From positions 1 to 7,717 of the forward strand of contig JACPFH010000112.1 of assembly GCA_016183075.1 (NCBI GenBank): a stretch of 7,717 bases of DNA, written 5' to 3'. The notes beneath the pieces are model-generated. The model ran no database searches and was not told the origin of the DNA. It saw nothing but the letters and a program-made list of their open reading frames with translations. Positions 5,220 through 7,717 of this stretch are shown piece after piece. This DNA is from Deltaproteobacteria bacterium (GTDB lineage: Bacteria; Desulfobacterota; Binatia; UBA9968). How positions within the stretch are numbered: position 1 is the first letter of the stretch; each line of letters starts with the position of its first letter. The position numbers were made by a program, and so were the translations under genes.

Positions 5220-5900
5220 TTAGGGTAGATTCTGCCACAGCGAGAACGTCTCTTCGCCCGCTTCGGGAGGCCGAGTCAGCCACGGCTCCTGGACGTTGCT
5301 TCCGTTGAGGATGCCGAAGACATAGATCCTGAGCATTTGCTCGATCAGCTCCGCAAGCGGCAGGTCTCGCATTGGCCGGTACCAGGTGTAGATCCAGTTC
5401 ATCATGCCGAAGAAGGCGAAGGTCGCGACCCGCACATCCATTTTCTTCCCGCCCTCTTGCTCTTGGAGTTCGGCGATGAGATCGGTGAGGACCTTCACGT
5501 AGCGGCGCTTCAAGACCAGCATCTTCTCCTGAAACTCCCCCGTGAGCGATTCATCCTCGTGCGCCATGACCTTCATCTCATTCATATTATGCAGGAAAAA
5601 GCTCAGGTGGTTTGCAGCGAAGATGCGCAGGCGGGCGCGCATGTCGGTTTCCGCGCTCACTGCTTTCTCCCAGCGCTGAAGGAGCGTGAGAAAGCACTGC
5701 TCTTGAATGAGGTACAGGAGCTCTTCCTTTGTGCGGAAATAGTAGTATAAGCCGGCCAGGCTCATGCCGGTCGCGCGCGAGATGTCCCGCACGGAGGTGC
5801 GGTGAAACCCCTTCTCGGCGAAGATCCTGGCCGCGGTCTTCAGAATCGACTGAAGCTTTTCGTCGTAATGACGGGTGGAAGGCTCTGTGCGGTTGGCCAT
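5220..5900 (-). CDS. TetR/AcrR family transcriptional regulator
   Basis: This 226-residue one-component repressor has an N-terminal TetR DNA-binding domain (about residues 14-62). The helix-turn-helix is around TSVRDISRATGMSLAGLYYYF, preceded by the AARIFAEKGF helix. The helical C-terminal ligand domain contains GMMNWIYTWYRP (165-176), a signature I associate with acyl-CoA-responsive regulators such as KstR2. The true ligand is unknown. The ATG at 5898-5900 has no Shine-Dalgarno site and lies within about 10 bases of the presumed -10 box. The message may be leaderless, or the start is controlled by the inverted repeat that spans it. It heads the presumed operon with the peroxiredoxin and Fe/Mn transporter, so it probably regulates itself and those genes. 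No truncation is seen. Confidence 0.93.
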   Translation of the reverse strand: MANRTEPSTRHYDEKLQSILKTAARIFAEKGFHRTSVRDISRATGMSLAGLYYYFRTKEELLYLIQEQCFLTLLQRWEKAVSAETDMRARLRIFAANHLSFFLHNMNEMKVMAHEDESLTGEFQEKMLVLKRRYVKVLTDLIAELQEQEGGKKMDVRVATFAFFGMMNWIYTWYRPMRDLPLAELIEQMLRIYVFGILNGSNVQEPWLTRPPEAGEETFSLWQNLP

Positions 5901-5910
5901 GCGCAGAGCC
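5881..5910. promoter_or_regulatory. Inverted repeat over the tetR start codon: probable TetR operator or start hairpin
   Basis: GGCTCTGTGC (5881-5890) and GCGCAGAGCC (5901-5910) are inverted copies matching at nine of ten positions, separated by 10 bases. The ATG of the TetR gene (5898-5900) falls in the spacer. As DNA, a 30-bp dyad just downstream of the -10 box is well placed for autorepression. As mRNA, it would fold into a hairpin presenting the AUG in the loop. Either reading is inference from symmetry and position. Confidence 0.6.
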
Positions 5911-5911
5911 T

Positions 5912-5940
5912 ATATTTGCAGACCCCTCCCAGGGTGTCAA
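5912..5940 (-). promoter_or_regulatory. Sigma70-like promoter of the tetR-peroxiredoxin-transporter operon
   Basis: On the minus strand a perfect -35 box TTGACA (5935-5940) is followed after 17 bases by AAATAT (5912-5917), with AATATA one base further on as an alternative -10. The predicted transcription start falls about 5 to 8 bases before the ATG, which implies a very short leader or leaderless mRNA. Confidence 0.6.
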
Positions 5941-5961
5941 CCTTCCGTAAATGGGCCATTC

Positions 5962-5998
5962 GGCGAGGACGTTGACCGAACACGTTTCAATCCTCGCC
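5962..5998. repeat. Perfect 8-bp inverted repeat between divergent tetR and vapB
   Basis: GGCGAGGA (5962-5969) and TCCTCGCC (5991-5998) are exact inverted copies around a 21-base loop. They lie between the two divergent promoters, about 20 bases before the vapB -35 box and just upstream of the tetR -35 box. This could be a shared regulator site or a cruciform. A T-run at 6010-6015 is too distant for a classical terminator. Confidence 0.4.
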
Positions 5999-6020
5999 TG
6001 CCCCGCCTGTTTTTTGTCCC

Positions 6021-6049
6021 TTGCCTACATTTCTAGCTCTTGGTACACT
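6021..6049 (+). promoter_or_regulatory. Promoter of the first vapBC operon, extended -10 type
   Basis: TTGCCT (6021-6026) and TACACT (6044-6049) are separated by 17 bases, each matching the sigma70 consensus at four of six. TG at 6041-6042 gives an extended -10 element. Transcription would begin near 6056, just ahead of the ribosome-binding site at 6061-6065. Confidence 0.55.
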
Positions 6050-6073
6050 TATTCTGAAACGGAGGAAAATCTT

Positions 6074-6325
6074 ATGTCTGTTACCCAACTCACCCAAAAG
6101 GGGCAGATTCTAGTTCCGAAGCACCTGCGCCGCAAACTAGGGCTCAAACCCGGCGGCAAAGTCCATCTGGCCGAGGAAGAAGGACGGCTAGTCCTCACGC
6201 CGGTTCCTCCCGATCCCATCCAGGCGGCCACGGGCTTTTTAAAAGGCCGGTTTTCTTTAACTCAGGATCTTCGCCGCGAACACCGGGCAGAGGCGCGCCG
6301 TGAGCGAAAAGCTCGTCCTCGATAG
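6074..6325 (+). CDS. vapB: VapB antitoxin, AbrB/MazE/SpoVT type
   Basis: This 83-residue antitoxin has an N-terminal swapped-hairpin AbrB/SpoVT DNA-binding domain. VTQLTQKGQILVPKHLRRKL (3-22) and LGLKPGGKVHL are the family signature, followed by a beta strand ending VLTPVP. The C-terminal part, FLKGRFSLTQDLRREHR onward, is the flexible charged segment that normally wraps and blocks the VapC toxin. It should bind its own promoter with VapC. I chose the ATG at 6074 because GGAGG (6061-6065) lies 8 bases upstream; an in-frame ATG at 5951 would run through the promoter. Its 3' end overlaps the toxin gene by 26 bases. No defect is seen. Confidence 0.92.
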   Translation: MSVTQLTQKGQILVPKHLRRKLGLKPGGKVHLAEEEGRLVLTPVPPDPIQAATGFLKGRFSLTQDLRREHRAEARRERKARPR

Positions 6326-6707
6326 CTTTGCCCTGGTCGGTCTTTTTCACCGGGAACCCGGTTGGCAGGTCGTGCAGGCCGCTCTTTACGAGCAAGATAG
6401 AGCTCGCACCCGGGCGATCCTGAATTGGATCAACTGGGGTGAATTCTTCTACGTCGTCAAGCGGCGCGTTGGACCTGCGGAGACGATGAATGCGCTCCGC
6501 CTCCTCGAACAGCTCCCGATCGATCTCTTCCCCGTGGACCAACCCCTGGTTCGAGCCGCGGCGGAAATCAAAAGCGAGCACGCGCTTTCCTATGCCGATG
6601 CCTTCTGCGTTGCCACGGCCCAACGCGTGGGGGCAACCGTTTTGACCAATGACCCGGAGTTCGAGTCGGTCGAACGCCTCATCAAAATCCGCTGGCTGAC
6701 CAAGTAG
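6300..6707 (+). CDS. vapC: VapC toxin, PIN-domain ribonuclease
   Basis: This 135-residue PIN-domain protein pairs with the AbrB-type VapB. VapC toxins cut tRNA or rRNA when freed from the antitoxin; the target of this one is unknown. The acidic active site is complete: D8 (VLDSFALV), E48 (NWGEFF), D100 (SYADAF) and D118 (TNDPEF). The start is GTG at 6300-6302, supported by GAGG (6290-6293) six bases upstream and by the VLDS motif near the N-terminus. It overlaps vapB by 26 bases in another frame, typical of tight coupling. The length and domain are normal, so the module looks functional. Confidence 0.93.
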   Translation: MSEKLVLDSFALVGLFHREPGWQVVQAALYEQDRARTRAILNWINWGEFFYVVKRRVGPAETMNALRLLEQLPIDLFPVDQPLVRAAAEIKSEHALSYADAFCVATAQRVGATVLTNDPEFESVERLIKIRWLTK

Positions 6708-6965
6708 TCTTTATCCGAAACGAGGGGTCAAGAGCCTCCGGCTCGCCGCATGCACGCGGTCCGGCGTTGTCGCTCGCCCAGCGCGGACATGCTCAACGCC
6801 CTCCGGCATCTCAGATCCCTTCACGATTTAAAATAGCAAGAAGGCAAGCCTGACCCTCACGTGACCCTCGCGCTCGCGTGACGTCCGCTATTCATGACCC
6901 GTGTGTTATTCATTTAAGCTCATTGATGAGCGCCTCTCCGTGGACGGAAAGCAGGAGATCTTGAG
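6708..6965. other. Gap between convergent vapC genes: small repeats, no gene
   Basis: This 258-base stretch between the 3' ends of the two toxin genes has no ORF with family resemblance. It holds a short hairpin (GAGCC at 6732-6736 with GGCTC at 6740-6744), two 11-base direct copies of TGACCCTCRCG (6851-6861 and 6862-6872, one mismatch) and the inverted repeat GCTCAT/ATGAGC (6918-6931). None is followed by a T-run, so no intrinsic terminator is called. Confidence 0.4.
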
Positions 6966-7400
6966 TTACAGCAACAGCGGATTGATAGCTTCGATCCCGT
7001 CGAGTCGCTCAAAATCACGTATGTTCTCCGTATAAATGGTTTGCACGCCGTTGTCCAACATCGTGGCCGCTAGAAAGAGATCAAATATTCTTCCTCCACG
7101 CACCGACCGGGAACCAACCATACTCAACATTCGGGATAGGGTTGTTTCTTTGGGAAGGATGACTCTAAGACGTGAGGAAAAGTAACTCCGAAGATCGCGT
7201 TGCGCCTGCGCGGGAGTCAAGGCGGGTTGAAAACGCCGAGGATCGGTCACGACCGCATAGAACTCGGCCAAGACTTGAGCCGCTACACAAGCATCCATCT
7301 CCCCGGCGGCGGCCCGGTCGCGCAACTCCTTTGCCCCGGCATGTCCCGGCGACTTCGTGCCTGCGGCGTGAACCAAGATATTGGTGTCGAGCAGGATCAC
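6966..7400 (-). CDS. vapC: VapC toxin, PIN-domain ribonuclease (second module)
   Basis: This 144-residue PIN-domain toxin belongs to a different VapC subgroup from the plus-strand one. The active-site acids are D5 (LLDTNILVHA), E46 (VLAEFYAVV), D107 (GGRIFDLFLAATM) and D129 (TENIRDF). The start is GTG at 7398-7400, which overlaps the antitoxin stop as GTGA; no good ribosome-binding site is seen, so translation is probably coupled. The gene is full length. The cellular RNA target is unknown. Placement directly after an RHH antitoxin gene makes the pairing secure. Confidence 0.93.
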   Translation of the reverse strand: MILLDTNILVHAAGTKSPGHAGAKELRDRAAAGEMDACVAAQVLAEFYAVVTDPRRFQPALTPAQAQRDLRSYFSSRLRVILPKETTLSRMLSMVGSRSVRGGRIFDLFLAATMLDNGVQTIYTENIRDFERLDGIEAINPLLL

Positions 7401-7633
7401 TTAAGGAAATCTCGATAAATAGTCTCGCGCCTCAAACCTGTGCGTGCCTTTGCGGGATAGACTCCGAACCGATTTCTCGCACCCTTCCGTCCCCCCCGTC
7501 CGCCTCCTCGAAGAAAGAGCCGGAGCGCCTCTTCTATAATTTCCTTAAGGCTCTTCTCTTGCTCCAGCGCCACTCTTTTGGCGTGCCGATACAGTTCCGG
7601 CTCCAAGATCACCGTCGTCCTGCGACTCTCCAT
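7397..7633 (-). CDS. vapB: VapB antitoxin, ribbon-helix-helix type
   Basis: This 78-residue antitoxin begins with a ribbon-helix-helix (CopG/Arc-like) DNA-binding domain: RRTTVILEPELYRHAKRVAL (4-23) gives the beta strand and helix A, and SLKEIIEEALRLFL gives helix B. A Gly/Arg-rich basic linker (about 46-57) leads to a C-terminal tail expected to contact VapC. I chose the ATG at 7631-7633, preceded at 8 bases by a GGGGG purine tract; the in-frame ATG at 7705 would extend over the promoter and operator. It overlaps the toxin by 4 bases. The domain call is clear; pairing with the neighbouring VapC is inferred from overlap and gene order. Confidence 0.88.
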   Translation of the reverse strand: MESRRTTVILEPELYRHAKRVALEQEKSLKEIIEEALRLFLRGGGRGGRKGARNRFGVYPAKARTGLRRETIYRDFLK

Positions 7634-7655
7634 GACGCACACCCCCTTGTATCCC

Positions 7656-7683
7656 TTTTTACATAAATATGCCTTTATGTCAA
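7656..7683 (-). promoter_or_regulatory. Promoter of the second vapBC operon with embedded palindromic operator
   Basis: On the minus strand TTGACA (7678-7683) is followed after 16 bases by TAAAAA (7656-7661). Inside the spacer is a perfect inverted repeat, ACATAAA (7661-7667) and TTTATGT (7674-7680) separated by 6 bases. RHH antitoxins bind short palindromes over their own promoter, so this is the expected autoregulatory site. The predicted start is about 16 bases before the ribosome-binding tract. Confidence 0.6.
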
Positions 7684-7717
7684 CTTCTCGGATCTTTGAT
7701 GACAAGCGGCGATGCTA

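Noticed and set aside
4539..5228. 229-codon plus-strand ORF opposite the peroxiredoxin
   Set aside because: The peroxiredoxin on the minus strand has complete catalytic motifs and a good start; the opposite frame has none.
6195..6623. 142-codon minus-strand ORF across vapB and vapC
   Set aside because: It is antisense to two convincing overlapping genes and shows no recognisable domain.

Overview
The window is ordinary bacterial chromosomal DNA: compact genes, Shine-Dalgarno starts, 4-base start/stop overlaps and GC content in the high fifties by eye. Gene content (DUF885 metallopeptidase, EVE-domain protein, TetR regulator, peroxiredoxin, VIT1/CCC1 transporter, two VapBC pairs) and short tandem repeats at gene junctions fit an uncultivated GC-rich environmental bacterium. 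A Methylomirabilota, Desulfobacterota or Rokubacteria-type lineage is only a weak guess. No phage, transposase, rRNA, tRNA or CRISPR array was seen.

Layout: (1) 1-1037, minus strand: an EVE-domain gene overlapping by ATGA with a SAM-dependent methyltransferase. The methyltransferase frame is broken by one in-frame TGA at 109-111 and stays open to the window edge. (2) 1038-1313: a divergent gap with a heptanucleotide array that appears to carry the EVE promoter, then several inverted repeats. (3) 1314-2924, plus strand: a complete DUF885 metallopeptidase. (4) 3039-3878, plus strand: deoxyribonuclease IV (nfo), intact for eight of nine zinc ligands, then damaged by an apparent deletion and frameshift. 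(5) 3884-5900, minus strand: a likely operon of TetR regulator, 2-Cys peroxiredoxin and VIT1/CCC1 Fe/Mn transporter, with a sigma70-like promoter and a strong inverted repeat across the tetR start codon. (6) 6074-6707, plus strand: AbrB-type VapB antitoxin and PIN toxin VapC. (7) 6966-7633, minus strand: a second, unrelated VapBC pair with a ribbon-helix-helix antitoxin and a palindrome inside its promoter.

The TetR-peroxiredoxin-transporter cluster reads as a regulated unit for peroxide removal and iron or manganese handling. The two toxin-antitoxin modules face each other across about 260 bases. The EVE-methyltransferase pair would be translationally coupled if the methyltransferase were intact.

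I see no convincing new multi-gene system. The unusual signals are (a) degenerate 7- and 8-base tandem repeats, with a different unit at each site, that fill gene junctions and in places supply promoter or ribosome-binding sequence; (b) two independently broken enzymes, both with recognisable sequence continuing past the break; and (c) the inverted repeat that would place the tetR start codon in a hairpin loop.
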